DNA of 64,000 nucleotides from Pedobacter quisquiliarum (GCF_014642175.1 NZ_BMIL01000001.1:372001-436000), one strand, 5' to 3'; positions 1-9,029 are shown, numbered from the stretch's first letter. Notes: generated by a model not told the origin, from the letters alone. Numbers and translations are program-made.

Positions 1-30
1 AAAACCTTCGCCGGCACGCTTCCGGTATAA
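1..30 (+). CDS. C-terminal tail of an upstream gene (partial)
   Basis: Frame 1 reads as nine residues (KTFAGTLPV) and then a TAA stop at 28-30, which is 17 bases before the selD ATG. The short gap and shared direction suggest an upstream gene in the same transcript. In many bacteria selD sits beside the selenouridine synthase gene (mnmH/selU), so that is one candidate, but nine residues cannot identify a family. This could also be chance reading frame. Confidence 0.3.
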   Translation, partial: KTFAGTLPV

Positions 31-47
31 AATCATTATAATTTACA

Positions 48-1088
48 ATGGAAACATCTACAATAAAACTTACCCAGTATTCCCATGGCGCAGGTTGTGG
101 CTGTAAAATCAGTCCCGCAATATTGGATAAGATCTTACACAGTCCTATCGCTGCGCCAGCGGATGCCCGTCTGCTTGTTGGTAACGATAAGCGGGATGAT
201 GCAGCAGTGCTTGACCTGGGGAACGGTACTGCGTTGATCTCAACCACCGACTTCTTTATGCCCATTGTAGATGACCCGTTCGACTTCGGCCGGATTGCAT
301 CTGCGAACGCCATCAGTGACGTTTATGCAATGGGCGGTAAGCCAGTGCTGGCTATTGCGATTTTAGGCTGGCCGATCGACAAGCTTCCACCGGAGGTGGC
401 GCAAAAAGTTTTGGAAGGCGCGCGGTCAATCTGTGCAGAAGCTGGGATAACCTTAGCAGGTGGGCACAGCATCGACTGTCCTGAGCCGGTGTTCGGATTG
501 GCCGTAAATGGCATGGTAAACATTGCTGAACTCAAGCAAAACTCAACGGCAACTGCGGGTTGCAAGCTTTACCTGACCAAAGCGTTAGGTGTTGGTATTT
601 TATCTACGGCGCAAAAAAGAGGTATCCTAAAACCGGAAGATGCTGCTATTGCACTAAAGAGTATGGTAACACTTAATAAGCCCGGGGCGCGCTTTGCAAC
701 CATTGAAGGTGTAAAGGCAATGACGGATGTAACAGGTTTCGGATTACTCGGGCATTTATCGGAAATGTGCGAAGGTAGCGGGCTTACTGCAGAAATCGAC
801 TTTGAAAAGGTTCCGGTGATTGCATCATTGGGTGATTACCTGGCACAAAGCTGTTTCCCAGGAGGGACGCAGCGCAACTGGAATAGCTATGGACACAAGA
901 TTGGTGAAATAACAGATGCGCAACGCTATGTACTGGCAGATCCACAAACAAGTGGTGGTTTGCTGGTTGCGGTTACGGAAGAAGCATCTGCTGCTTTTGA
1001 GCAGCTGTTGGAGGAACTAAATTTACCTTCAGTGTCTTTCGGTAGACTGAAAGCCGCTGAAGGTAAGGATTTGATACAGGTTATTTAA
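48..1088 (+). CDS. selD: Selenide, water dikinase (selenophosphate synthase)
   Basis: Makes selenophosphate, AMP and phosphate from ATP, selenide and water, providing the selenium donor for selenocysteine or 2-selenouridine. The N-terminal motif HGAGCGCK places the catalytic Cys at residue 17 and the essential Lys at residue 20, matching the E. coli enzyme; this is the Cys form, with no in-frame TGA. Further family signs are the [10 protein letters not shown] segment (about 45-54), the [14 protein letters not shown] stretch and the late [10 protein letters not shown] motif. The length of 346 residues is normal. The ATG at 48 directly precedes the conserved N-terminus. The 3' end forms a hairpin shared with the convergent gene. 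No selenocysteine machinery (selA, selB, selC) is visible here, so the use may be tRNA selenouridine or lie elsewhere. Confidence 0.96.
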   Translation: METSTIKLTQYSHGAGCGCKISPAILDKILHSPIAAPADARLLVGNDKRDDAAVLDLGNGTALISTTDFFMPIVDDPFDFGRIASANAISDVYAMGGKPVLAIAILGWPIDKLPPEVAQKVLEGARSICAEAGITLAGGHSIDCPEPVFGLAVNGMVNIAELKQNSTATAGCKLYLTKALGVGILSTAQKRGILKPEDAAIALKSMVTLNKPGARFATIEGVKAMTDVTGFGLLGHLSEMCEGSGLTAEIDFEKVPVIASLGDYLAQSCFPGGTQRNWNSYGHKIGEITDAQRYVLADPQTSGGLLVAVTEEASAAFEQLLEELNLPSVSFGRLKAAEGKDLIQVI

Positions 1089-1101
1089 CCTGTATCAAAT
1101 C
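1068..1101. terminator. Bidirectional hairpin between selD and paoC
   Basis: A perfect 15-bp inverted repeat (GATTTGATACAGGTT and its complement) with an ATTT loop spans the last codons of selD and the last codons of the opposing paoC. Only six bases separate the two stop codons, so one hairpin probably ends both transcripts. The T-tracts on both sides are weak, so termination efficiency is uncertain. Confidence 0.65.
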
Positions 1102-3329
1102 AATTTATCTGGTGTAATTGGTAGCTGTCTGATTCGTTTACCTGTTGCATTAAAGATTGCATTTGCAATGGCGGGTGCAACACCAATGATGGCGATTTCG
1201 CCAATACCCTTTGTGCCCATTGGGTCTACAATGTAGTCGGGTTTGTCTACGAATCTCACTTCAATATGTGGAACATCAGCATGCACAGGCACGTGGTAAT
1301 CCGCGAGATCTTTCGTCATGTATCTTCCGAAGCGATGATCCATTACCGCATCTTCTGTTAGCGCCATACCAATACCGCCCGTAACGCCACCAATCATCTG
1401 ATTGCCTGCCGTTTTCATGTTTATGATCTTTCCTGCGTCTGCACAGGTTACCGCTTTTGTTACCTGAATTCTGCCGGTGATGGAATGTACACGCACTTCG
1501 ACGAAGTGTACAGAGTAGGAGTATTTGGAATACTTGGCTGCTTCAGGTCCGGGTTTAGCCTCTTCAATCAGGTCCAGATCTGCGGAGCCGCTTTTTTTCA
1601 TGAGGTCTCCTATGGTTGTTTTCGCACTTCCACCTTTAAGTTGAAGTCCACCATTGCTGAAGGTCACCTGCTCCAGTGTTGCAGACTTAAATTCCGGCAT
1701 GTTTTGGTTGGCCATCTCCAGCAACTTCTGCTTTAATACGTCGCACACGGCGAGCACGGCGGAGCCAACACTGTTGACCGTTGAAGAGCCACCCTGATTA
1801 CCTGCCACCGGGAACTCTGAGTTGCCGAGTTGAAAGGTAATCTGATCCGCAGGGATGCCAATAGCATCAGTTGCGATGCCGACCATTGCCGTACCTGTAC
1901 CGGGACCGATATCTGTCACCGCACTCTGCAGGAGTAAGGAGCCATTTGCGAAAAGCTTGGCCCTAACCTTCGCGCTTCTGCGATTTGCACCGAAGGTGCC
2001 GACCGCCATACCATAACCAATCTTCCATGGGCCGTCGCTCAGTGTGCCAGCTTTTAAAGGCCGCTTATTCCAGCCGATGGCTTCAGCACCCAGTTTAAAA
2101 CATTCCTTCAGGTATTTTGTAGACCATGGCATGTTGCGTTCGGGGTCCTGATCGGTATGGTTAATAATTCTGAGTTCGAGCGGGTCAATGTTGAGCTCGT
2201 AAGCAATTTCGTCCAGCGCACTTTCCAGCGCAAAGGCACCAGTTGCTTCACCAGGTCCGCGCATCCAGATTGGGGTACTCACGTCCATTGGCAAAATCCG
2301 GTAGCGCGTACTTACATTCGGAGCCGTGTACATCATTCTTGTTTGTTGCAAAACGCTTTCCGTGAACTCCTCGTAGCTTGAGGTTTGTCCGATGGAAAAG
2401 TGGCTGATGCCCACCAGCTTTCCGTCTCTGTTTGCGCCAATTCCGATCCTTTGGAAGGTTCCTGGACGGTAGCCAACCATGAAGAACATTTGCTCACGGG
2501 TAAGCATCAGCTTCACCGGCTTCTTGATCATTTTTGCTGCAATGATGGCTGCAGTTTCATGTGGCCAGTTGTGAAGGGCATTTCCAAATGCACCACCAAC
2601 AAAGGGCGCGATCACTTTCACGTTTTCAGGGGGTAACTTCCATTCTTTAGCAAAGTTCTGTTGCGTCGGCTGGGTACCCTGAACTTTATCATAAAGGGTG
2701 AGTTTATCATCTGTTTCCCAATGTGCCACAATGGCTTGTAGTTCCATTGGGTTGTGCATTTCGGCTGGATGTTCATATTCCATCTCCAGCTTCACAGGGG
2801 CTGTTTTGTAGCCGTCTACAACGCCACGGTCGTAATCCGCCAGGGGCGATTTTGGATTCTTCTTCGCCGAAGCAGGCAATACGCCCTTATCTAAGTTCTT
2901 GTTCAGGTCTGTTAAATGTTCTTCAACGATGTATTGTGCTTTTACCAGATGAGCCGCATAGGTAGCCCGCTCAAAGGTATCTGCAACGACCATTGCTATG
3001 GGTTGTCCATTGAAGTAAACTTTATTGTCATAGAAGACACGGTGCGGCTGACCGCCAGTGGCCGGTTCAGTGGGATGCTCATTGTCTGCTGCATAGCCTG
3101 GCGGACGGATGGCATTTAGATAGGAGATGACGGCAATGACCCCTGGTGCGTTTGATGCAGCTTTGGTGTCAAGGGATTTTATTCTGCCTTTCGCAATGCT
3201 GCTGGTTACCAACACTGCATATCTGCAATCTGGCAGTACATATTCTGCAGCGTATTTTGCTGCGCCAGTAACTTTCATTTTGCCATCCACCCGTTGAAGG
3301 GGTTCATCCGCTTTAAAAAAAGTATTCAT
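1095..3329 (-). CDS. paoC: Molybdopterin-binding subunit of a xanthine dehydrogenase-family aldehyde oxidoreductase
   Basis: Large catalytic subunit of a three-part molybdenum hydroxylase like E. coli PaoABC (YagTSR), which oxidises aldehydes with water as oxygen donor. The sequence begins with the family's PLQRVDGKMKVTGAAKYAAEY block, has the cofactor-contact motif FVGGAFGNAL, and ends with GTKGIGEIAIIGVAPAIANAI, where the Glu is the expected catalytic base. I chose the ATG at 3329 because the longer reading starts with TTG and adds residues overlapping the upstream gene with no family character. The start lies 25 bases after paoB. There is no signal peptide on this subunit; export would be by piggy-back on the Tat-signal-bearing PaoA. 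No paoD-like maturation gene is next to it. Confidence 0.92.
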   Translation of the reverse strand: MNTFFKADEPLQRVDGKMKVTGAAKYAAEYVLPDCRYAVLVTSSIAKGRIKSLDTKAASNAPGVIAVISYLNAIRPPGYAADNEHPTEPATGGQPHRVFYDNKVYFNGQPIAMVVADTFERATYAAHLVKAQYIVEEHLTDLNKNLDKGVLPASAKKNPKSPLADYDRGVVDGYKTAPVKLEMEYEHPAEMHNPMELQAIVAHWETDDKLTLYDKVQGTQPTQQNFAKEWKLPPENVKVIAPFVGGAFGNALHNWPHETAAIIAAKMIKKPVKLMLTREQMFFMVGYRPGTFQRIGIGANRDGKLVGISHFSIGQTSSYEEFTESVLQQTRMMYTAPNVSTRYRILPMDVSTPIWMRGPGEATGAFALESALDEIAYELNIDPLELRIINHTDQDPERNMPWSTKYLKECFKLGAEAIGWNKRPLKAGTLSDGPWKIGYGMAVGTFGANRRSAKVRAKLFANGSLLLQSAVTDIGPGTGTAMVGIATDAIGIPADQITFQLGNSEFPVAGNQGGSSTVNSVGSAVLAVCDVLKQKLLEMANQNMPEFKSATLEQVTFSNGGLQLKGGSAKTTIGDLMKKSGSADLDLIEEAKPGPEAAKYSKYSYSVHFVEVRVHSITGRIQVTKAVTCADAGKIINMKTAGNQMIGGVTGGIGMALTEDAVMDHRFGRYMTKDLADYHVPVHADVPHIEVRFVDKPDYIVDPMGTKGIGEIAIIGVAPAIANAIFNATGKRIRQLPITPDKLI

Positions 3330-3354
3330 AAGATCTGTAATGTTAGATGAATGG

Positions 3355-4332
3355 TTAAATGCGGGAAGCAATTTTCAAAGCTTCAACAATTGTATTGGGT
3401 GCAAGCTTGAGCTTGAAATCATTATGTCCATAGCCTTTCGCGCCTTGCATCGCAATGTCTGCAGCTTGCTGGAAAGCTTCGATAGAAACCTGTTTGCCTT
3501 GTAAACTCTGCTCTGCCGCTGTAAGTCGCCATGGTTTATGCGCCACGCCACCCATCGCAAGCCTTGCCACTTTGATGGTTTTACCGTCTAAGTTTAACCC
3601 TGCCGCTACAGACACCAATGCGAAAGCATATGAATTCCGGTCGCGTACTTTCAGGTAATGATTATGGGTGAGAGTAGAGGCGGGGATCGTTACTGCAGTA
3701 ATAAGCTCGTTTTTATCAAGGATGGTATCTTTCTCAGGCTGATCTCCTGGCAGGCGATGGAAGTCCTGCATTTTGATGATCCGATCTCCCTTAGGACCAG
3801 ACACCTGAACCGACGCATCCAGCGCAATGAGTGCGACGTTCATGTCACTTGGATTCACTGCTATGCAATGCGGTGTAGCACCAAAGATGGCATGCATACG
3901 GTTGAAACCATTCAGCGCACTACAGCCCGTACCAGGTTCACGCTTATTGCATGGTGTTGTGGTATCATAGAAGTAAGGGCATCGGGTACGCTGCATGAGA
4001 TTTCCACCTACAGTTGCCATGTTACGGAGTTGTGCAGACGCACCAGCATTCAAGGCTTCTGCTAAGAGCGGAAATTTCTTAACGATGGTCGCATGTTCCG
4101 CTACGGTGCTGTTCAGCGCCAATGCACCGATATGTAAACCTTTATTTTCTTCTTTTATATCTCGGAGTGGCAGTTTATTGATGTCTACCAAGCGTTCTGG
4201 TGTCATCACGTGCCGTTTCATAAGGTCGAGCAGGTTTGTTCCACCTGCAACAAACTTGGCCTTAGGCTCCTGTGTAATCGCTGAGATTGCGGCTTTCTGA
4301 CTTACCGATCTGATGTATTGAAACTGCTTCAT
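3355..4332 (-). CDS. paoB: FAD-binding subunit of the PaoABC-type aldehyde oxidoreductase
   Basis: Carries electrons from the Fe-S subunit to the final acceptor. The N-terminus has the flavin-binding segment KFVAGGTNLLDLMKRHV, followed by the ATVGGNLMQRTRCPYFYD region with Cys residues, and it is of the size of PaoB (325 residues from this start). The Cys-rich insert CPYFYDTTTPCNKREPGTGCSAL resembles the extra [4Fe-4S] loop known in PaoB; that assignment is from family knowledge. The ATG at 4332 overlaps the paoA stop by four bases (ATGA) and has AGGAGG nine bases upstream, an unusually good ribosome site for this window. Translational coupling with paoA is likely. Confidence 0.9.
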   Translation of the reverse strand: MKQFQYIRSVSQKAAISAITQEPKAKFVAGGTNLLDLMKRHVMTPERLVDINKLPLRDIKEENKGLHIGALALNSTVAEHATIVKKFPLLAEALNAGASAQLRNMATVGGNLMQRTRCPYFYDTTTPCNKREPGTGCSALNGFNRMHAIFGATPHCIAVNPSDMNVALIALDASVQVSGPKGDRIIKMQDFHRLPGDQPEKDTILDKNELITAVTIPASTLTHNHYLKVRDRNSYAFALVSVAAGLNLDGKTIKVARLAMGGVAHKPWRLTAAEQSLQGKQVSIEAFQQAADIAMQGAKGYGHNDFKLKLAPNTIVEALKIASRI

Positions 4333-4943
4333 ATGTTCTTGCCTCCTTTCTTTACTTCCTGTATGGCGGCAACGATATTGGGGTAGGCACCACATCTGCA
4401 GATGTTACCGCTCATAAACTCCCTGATTTCTCCTTCATTATCAGCGTGGCCCTCGCGGATGCATGCTACAGCGGACATAATCTGTCCTGGTGTACAGTAC
4501 CCGCACTGGAAACCATCATGTTTGATAAAAGCAGCCTGCATGGGGTGAAGTTCGGATCCATTGGCTAAGCCCTCGATGGTCGTCACTTTCTTGCCGTCGT
4601 TCATCACGGCTAGTGTGAGGCATGAGTTTACCCGCTGACCGTCGACGTGAACGGTGCAGGCGCCACATTGTCCATAGTCGCAGCCTTTTTTTGTACCGGT
4701 TAAATGCAGACGTTCTCTGAGCAGATCGAGCAGTGTGATCCGGGGATCGATCTTCATGGTATGTTTGGTGCCATTTATTTCTATGCTGCAGGGTACATTT
4801 TCGATCGCCTGTGCAATGCGTTCATCGAGTTGATTATCAGCAGCCTTGATTGCTGCTGTGGGCGTAAGTGCAACCGCAGTGATAAGGCTGGATTTCTTGA
4901 GGAAATCCCGGCGTGGGTTAGGGGTAGCGTTTTCCTTTTCCAT
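4329..4943 (-). CDS. paoA: [2Fe-2S] subunit of the PaoABC-type aldehyde oxidoreductase, Tat-exported
   Basis: Small iron-sulphur subunit and first gene of the operon. Residues 10-36 form a twin-arginine signal (RRDFLKKS followed by a hydrophobic stretch and an Ala-rich cleavage region), so the assembled complex is probably periplasmic, as in E. coli. The plant-type cluster motif CDYGQCGACTVHVDG is followed by the second cluster set CGYCTPGQ and CRCGAYPN. The length of 204 residues is typical. The 88 bases upstream, before the FRG pseudogene's stop, must hold the promoter; I recognise no clear box there apart from a GTGATCAC palindrome that I do not rely on. Confidence 0.93.
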   Translation of the reverse strand: MEKENATPNPRRDFLKKSSLITAVALTPTAAIKAADNQLDERIAQAIENVPCSIEINGTKHTMKIDPRITLLDLLRERLHLTGTKKGCDYGQCGACTVHVDGQRVNSCLTLAVMNDGKKVTTIEGLANGSELHPMQAAFIKHDGFQCGYCTPGQIMSAVACIREGHADNEGEIREFMSGNICRCGAYPNIVAAIQEVKKGGKNI

Positions 4944-5032
4944 AGTTGGTGTTATCTGTTTGATTTACACCTTAAGCTGGCTAAATGTTTTGTGATCACG
5001 TAACAAATACACCTTTAAAACCTAGTTTGGAA

Positions 5033-5766
5033 CTATTCAAAATAACGCCACTGCAGGTAGTTGCATAATCCTTCAAGTTCCGGGAAGATGGTAAAGGCAT
5101 TTACACCTAAGGTATCGAGGTCTGTCCGGATCTCCCGTACCACTTTGGCTGGGAACTTCACTTTTATAAGTTTCTGCGCGAAAGAGTCGATCTCATTCAT
5201 AAATCGCATCTCCGACAGCTCTGCAGAAGAATGGATGCTGAAGACCCCCGACTGGTTGTTGATGCGCTGTTTGATGATGCGGGGCCTGAAAATCTTGGTC
5301 TCCTTAACCTTAAACGGAGCGACTTCGGCAATGTTGAGGCTAAAGTCGTCTGCTTCTGCCATCAGGATCCACACTACGGCGTAAGCGGCATCTTGTTCCT
5401 CTATTTTAGCATAATTATCTGCGGTGGCGAACCATAATGCCGTGAGTGCGTTGTTGGACCAGTCAAGCAGGCGTGTCGGCCGGCCAAAGTGCTGCCCCAA
5501 GGTTAGAAAATCCCAGTCATCCATTGGGCGGTGTTGCTCAATCAATAGCGGGTTTGTACGTTTAAATTCTTCCAGCAGCAGCTTCTCCGTTTCAAAAGAT
5601 CCCCTTTGGCTTTCAAACGACAAATCTTTGGGATTAGCGGATAGTCTATGGTTTGTCCACGGAATAGGAAGTCTACCGCATGGGTCTGTTTACTAAAACT
5701 CACCTTGCTTTGCTTAATCAGGTTCAGATAGGCTTCGATGCTGGTCACTTCAACTTCTTTTAACAT
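5033..5766 (-). pseudogene. FRG-domain protein interrupted by a frameshift
   Basis: Two overlapping minus-strand frames together give one FRG-domain protein of about 244 residues. The first frame (5766 to about 5610) carries the name-giving FLFRGQ motif and YPLIPKICRL. The second (about 5610 to 5033) carries the continuation ETEKLLLEEFKRTNPLLIEQ, then LGQHFGRPTRLLDWSNNALTALWFA, the hallmark C-terminal half of the domain. Going from the first to the second frame needs a -1 shift near the GGGGATCTTTTG stretch. Possible causes are a true mutation, a missed base in a homopolymer, or less likely programmed slippage. FRG proteins are poorly characterised; some are linked to phage defence or toxin-like contexts, but I assign no function. 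The gene starts 16 bases after pncB and is last in the selO-pncB operon. Confidence 0.8.
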
Positions 5767-5782
5767 GATTCAGGTACAAAGG

Positions 5783-6967
5783 TTAATGAATGTTTAACAA
5801 TGTTTTTGCAAGGTTTATCACCTCCATGCTGCCCGTGTATTTGCCCTGCTCGTCAGATAGCTTTACGACTTCTGTCCAGGCGCCGTCTTTTGGCAGTGCA
5901 GCGGTCATCTTTATGACGATGTTCATTGGCGTGAGGCCTACATCATTGGTCAGGCTGGTGCCAATTCCGAAAGACATCCCAACCTTATCCCTACAATATT
6001 CAGCGATGCTCGCGACCTTGTCGTAGTTCAGCGAATCGGAGAAGATGATCGTTTTACTTTTCGGATCAATGCCCAACTTTTGATAATGGGCGATGACTTT
6101 ATCCGCGAACAGGATTGGGTCGCCACTGTCGTGCCGCACGCCATCGAAGAGCTTTGAGAACATCTTATCGAACTGGCTGAAGAAAACTTCCGTGGTGTAG
6201 GTGTCAGACAAGGCAATGCCGAGATCACCCCGGTACACATCAACCCAATGTTCCAGGCCCATCGCATTCGCCATTTTAAATCCATATCGTGCGGCATGGA
6301 ACATGAACCACTCATGTGCATGGGTGCCGATCGGTTTCGTCTTGTGCAACATGGCCATATGTACATTGCTGGTGCCGATAAAGGAACCCTGGCCGTAATC
6401 TGACAAGGCCTGAAGTACCAGACGATGTACCGCATAGGAGTGACGTCTGCGTGTTCCGAAATCTGCAACGGTCACGCCCAGGGCCTTATAGTTTTCGATT
6501 TTATCCCGTGTACGCTCAATAACCTCCTCATTGGGTACGCGCGTGAGGCCGGTAAGTCTGTAGTATAATTCGCAAACCATGGACATCAGTGGAACTTCCC
6601 ACAAGATCGTGCGGTACCAGTGCCCTTCGATGTGTAGCTCGAGGCTGCCCTCATGCTGTACGATGGTTACCTCCTCCGGATTGTAGCGATAGCCCTCAAG
6701 AAAATCGAGGTACACGGCATTGAGGTAGGGGCAGGTAATTTTTAGAAACTGCTTTTCCTCCCGGCTGAGCTTTAGATGCGCCATCTCGTTAACGGCTTCA
6801 CGGAGCACTTTTGCAAAACCTTCCGGGAACACATGGTTCCCACGATTGATGAACTTGTATTTCGCCTTAGCATCGGGAAATAGGCGTATGACACCCTGTT
6901 GCATGGTGAATTTATAAAAGTCGTTATCGAGGATGGAGGTAAAGGAGAAGTCCTGTTTCAGTTGCAT
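5783..6967 (-). CDS. pncB: Nicotinate phosphoribosyltransferase
   Basis: Converts nicotinate and PRPP, with ATP hydrolysis, to nicotinate mononucleotide in the Preiss-Handler NAD salvage route; cytoplasmic. The N-terminal LDNDFYKFTMQQGV is the family signature. FGTRRRHS (about 170-177) and GTHAHEWFMFH (about 214-224) are conserved, with His218 at the position of the phosphorylated histidine of the family. HDSGDP (about 280-285) contributes to the PRPP site. The length of 394 residues is normal. The start is 15 bases after selO and the stop 16 bases before the FRG gene, so the three are probably one transcript. Confidence 0.95.
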   Translation of the reverse strand: MQLKQDFSFTSILDNDFYKFTMQQGVIRLFPDAKAKYKFINRGNHVFPEGFAKVLREAVNEMAHLKLSREEKQFLKITCPYLNAVYLDFLEGYRYNPEEVTIVQHEGSLELHIEGHWYRTILWEVPLMSMVCELYYRLTGLTRVPNEEVIERTRDKIENYKALGVTVADFGTRRRHSYAVHRLVLQALSDYGQGSFIGTSNVHMAMLHKTKPIGTHAHEWFMFHAARYGFKMANAMGLEHWVDVYRGDLGIALSDTYTTEVFFSQFDKMFSKLFDGVRHDSGDPILFADKVIAHYQKLGIDPKSKTIIFSDSLNYDKVASIAEYCRDKVGMSFGIGTSLTNDVGLTPMNIVIKMTAALPKDGAWTEVVKLSDEQGKYTGSMEVINLAKTLLNIH

Positions 6968-6982
6968 GGCCGAAGGTATTGA

Positions 6983-8539
6983 TTAAGAACTGCAAGACAA
7001 CATAGAACAACCTGGCTGGTCACTTGCCCAGAAGGGCCTTGTCTTGAAAAACTCGTCGGCACCATGGCCGTAAGGGTCCTTTAGCGCTTGTTCCAGTTTT
7101 TTGAACATGGCATCATCGCCTTTCTCCAGATCAGTTATCGCCAGGTGTAAAAGGTAGTTCCTTAGGATAAACCGCGGGTTCACAGCCTTCATTTGTGCTG
7201 TTCGTTGCGCTTCATCTATCGTATTGGTGGCTAAGCGAGCCAAATAAAGTGAGATGAACTGTTGCAAACCCCTGCGCTCTGCGGGTGTCAACTCGTTGTA
7301 CAAGGCAGGTTTAAAGAATGTCTCGATGTCTTCCGGACTTTCTAGCGTGGGCGGAAGCGTGATTAACAACTGGTAGAAAATAGTCATGTCAGGCTGGATG
7401 GAGACCAGCATCTTTTCCAACTCCTGAAGCAGTACATGATCTTCAGGCAATAGTTCATCCAACCCAAGCTTTTGTGCCATCATGAGGCTGTATTTAGACC
7501 AGAAGATGTCTTCGTATCCTTCAATAATGGCGACCAGTTTTTCTGTGTCTGTGATCAAAGGTGCAATGGCGTTCGCCAGGCGTCCTAGATTCCAGTAAGC
7601 TACAGAGGCTTGTTTACCGAAGGCATATCGTCTTCCCGGAAGGTCCGTGGTGTTCGGCGTAAATTCCGGATCATAGTTGTCGACGAAGCCATAAGGCCCG
7701 TAATCTATTGTCAGACCTAAAATGGACATGTTATCGGTGTTCATCACACCGTGCACGAAGCCCACCCGCATCCATTCTACAATCATGGTTACAGTGCGAG
7801 ATACAATTTCAGCCATCCAGTCCAGCATCCGGTTTTCACCGGTAAGATGCGGATAGTACTTGTCGATGGTCCAATCGGTAAGTGTTTTTAGCTGTTCCAG
7901 TTCCTGCCTTGCGGCCAGCATTTCAAAGCTGCCGAAGCGGATGAAAGAAGGTGCCATCCGGGCCACAATGGCGCCGGGTTCATATTGTGGGTTGCCGTTG
8001 TAAAACATATCCCGCACCACCTTGTCGCCGGTAGAAACCAGGCTCAATGCACGTGTGGTTGGTACCCCGAGGTGGTGCATGGCCTCGCTCATCAGGTATT
8101 CCCGCACGGAGGAACGCAGCACCGCACGGCCATCGGCACGCCGGGAGTATGCCGTTGGACCCGCACCTTTGAGCTGTAATTCCCAACTTTCACCTGCAGG
8201 TGTTTCCCATTCGCCAAGCGTAATTGCCCGCCCGTCGCCAAGTTGCCCTGCCCAGTTACCAAACTGATGGCCTGCGTAACAGGCGGCATAGCTTTGCATG
8301 GACTCGGTGGTTAGATTACCCCCTAAGATCGCAACATCCTGTTCCTCAGGTGCGGCAATACCCAGGGTTGCAGCAAGTTCATTTGACCAGGCAATTAGCT
8401 TTGGACTTGCAACCGGGGTGGGTCTGGTGGCACTGTAAAGTACTCCAGGGGTTTGCCTGGGCTTGGTGCTGCCTGACTGATCACCAGGAAAGTGTTCAAC
8501 AAAGCGGTTCTTGAATATTTTTGAATGAATCGGTTCCAT
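6983..8539 (-). CDS. selO: Protein adenylyltransferase SelO (YdiU/UPF0061 family)
   Basis: SelO is a pseudokinase-fold enzyme that transfers AMP from ATP to protein hydroxyls and has been linked to redox stress. The sequence has YAGHQFGNWAGQLGDGRAITLGE (the nucleotide-binding block, near residues 85-107), LQLKGAGPTAYSRRADGRAVLRSSVREYLMSEAM, and the GFVHGVMNTDNMSILGLTIDYGPYGF active-site segment with its Asn and Asp. The extreme C-terminus is LSCSS; Cys516 stands third from the end, where animal homologues carry selenocysteine. Length (518) is within the family range. First gene of the selO-pncB-FRG operon, transcribed from the 8540-8901 intergenic region. Calling it selenium-related rests on family history: this copy has Cys and needs no selenium. 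Confidence 0.93.
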   Translation of the reverse strand: MEPIHSKIFKNRFVEHFPGDQSGSTKPRQTPGVLYSATRPTPVASPKLIAWSNELAATLGIAAPEEQDVAILGGNLTTESMQSYAACYAGHQFGNWAGQLGDGRAITLGEWETPAGESWELQLKGAGPTAYSRRADGRAVLRSSVREYLMSEAMHHLGVPTTRALSLVSTGDKVVRDMFYNGNPQYEPGAIVARMAPSFIRFGSFEMLAARQELEQLKTLTDWTIDKYYPHLTGENRMLDWMAEIVSRTVTMIVEWMRVGFVHGVMNTDNMSILGLTIDYGPYGFVDNYDPEFTPNTTDLPGRRYAFGKQASVAYWNLGRLANAIAPLITDTEKLVAIIEGYEDIFWSKYSLMMAQKLGLDELLPEDHVLLQELEKMLVSIQPDMTIFYQLLITLPPTLESPEDIETFFKPALYNELTPAERRGLQQFISLYLARLATNTIDEAQRTAQMKAVNPRFILRNYLLHLAITDLEKGDDAMFKKLEQALKDPYGHGADEFFKTRPFWASDQPGCSMLSCSS

Positions 8540-8901
8540 ATCTGTGTTAATAATGCTAACGGCTAAACATACTGGTAACAGGATTGATTAGGCGATGTTC
8601 TTAATAATTGCAATTCTTGACGAATGCCGCGGCAATTTAAGGCCTGCCGAAAGAATATTGGTCTAAAATGACATTCAATTATTAGCTATAAGATTTCACA
8701 AACGCGAATTATGCGGTTTCTACATGGTAAATTATAATGCGCAAGAATAGAACTTGATGGTTGATATCCTGTATGTTAACCCTTTTTAAGGTGGGACATC
8801 TTTTCTTTTCTCAAATTAAATGTGAAGCTGTGAGAACTTTTCTCAAATTTTCACGTTTTTATTTCCGATGTTCGCAACTGTTTAATCAAAAATTCAGCTT
8901 T
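8540..8901. other. Intergenic region between divergent selO and the LTA-synthase-like unit
   Basis: These 362 bases are AT-rich and contain no convincing gene in any frame. They must carry the promoter of selO on one side and of the small ORF and sulfatase-fold gene on the other. The only structure I can point to is a 13-bp direct repeat (CTTTTCTCAAATT) at 8805-8817 and 8837-8849, described separately. Confidence 0.6.
8805..8849. repeat. Pair of 13-bp direct repeats, candidate operator
   Basis: CTTTTCTCAAATT occurs at 8805-8817 and again at 8837-8849. The start-to-start distance is 32 bp, close to three helical turns. The second copy also overlaps a small inverted arrangement (GAGAA and TTCTC around 8832-8844). 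The spacing suits two protomers or dimers of a DNA-binding protein on one face of the helix, upstream of the 8902 and 9030 genes. No regulator is known. Confidence 0.4.
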
Positions 8902-9003
8902 ATGGAAATTGTCCTGCTCATCTTAACTGTACTTGTGATCTTCTCTTGTCTTAGCGCCTGGTTCAACGCAGCTGAATTAGACACCGATGATGAGAATTTC
9001 TAG
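8902..9003 (+). CDS. Possible 33-residue single-span membrane protein
   Basis: The ORF starts at an ATG (8902) and encodes a hydrophobic N-terminal stretch, MEIVLLILTVLVIFSCLSAW, followed by an acidic tail ending DTDDENF. That is the shape of a small single-pass membrane protein. A longer reading from 8761 is possible but its extra 47 residues have no protein-like character. It ends 26 bases before the large membrane protein at 9030, so it could be a small partner or a leader peptide. I know no family for it; support is limited to composition and position. Confidence 0.4.
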   Translation: MEIVLLILTVLVIFSCLSAWFNAAELDTDDENF

Positions 9004-9029
9004 GTAAAATTCTCTAGGTTTGCTTCGAT

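Noticed and set aside
4993..5000. GTGATCAC palindrome upstream of paoA as a CRP-like site
   Set aside because: An 8-bp palindrome is too short and lacks the spacer of a CRP site; expected by chance in this much sequence.
48..8539. Possible selenocysteine codons in selD or selO
   Set aside because: The key positions are ordinary Cys codons (Cys17 of SelD, Cys516 of SelO) and there is no in-frame TGA or hairpin needing readthrough.
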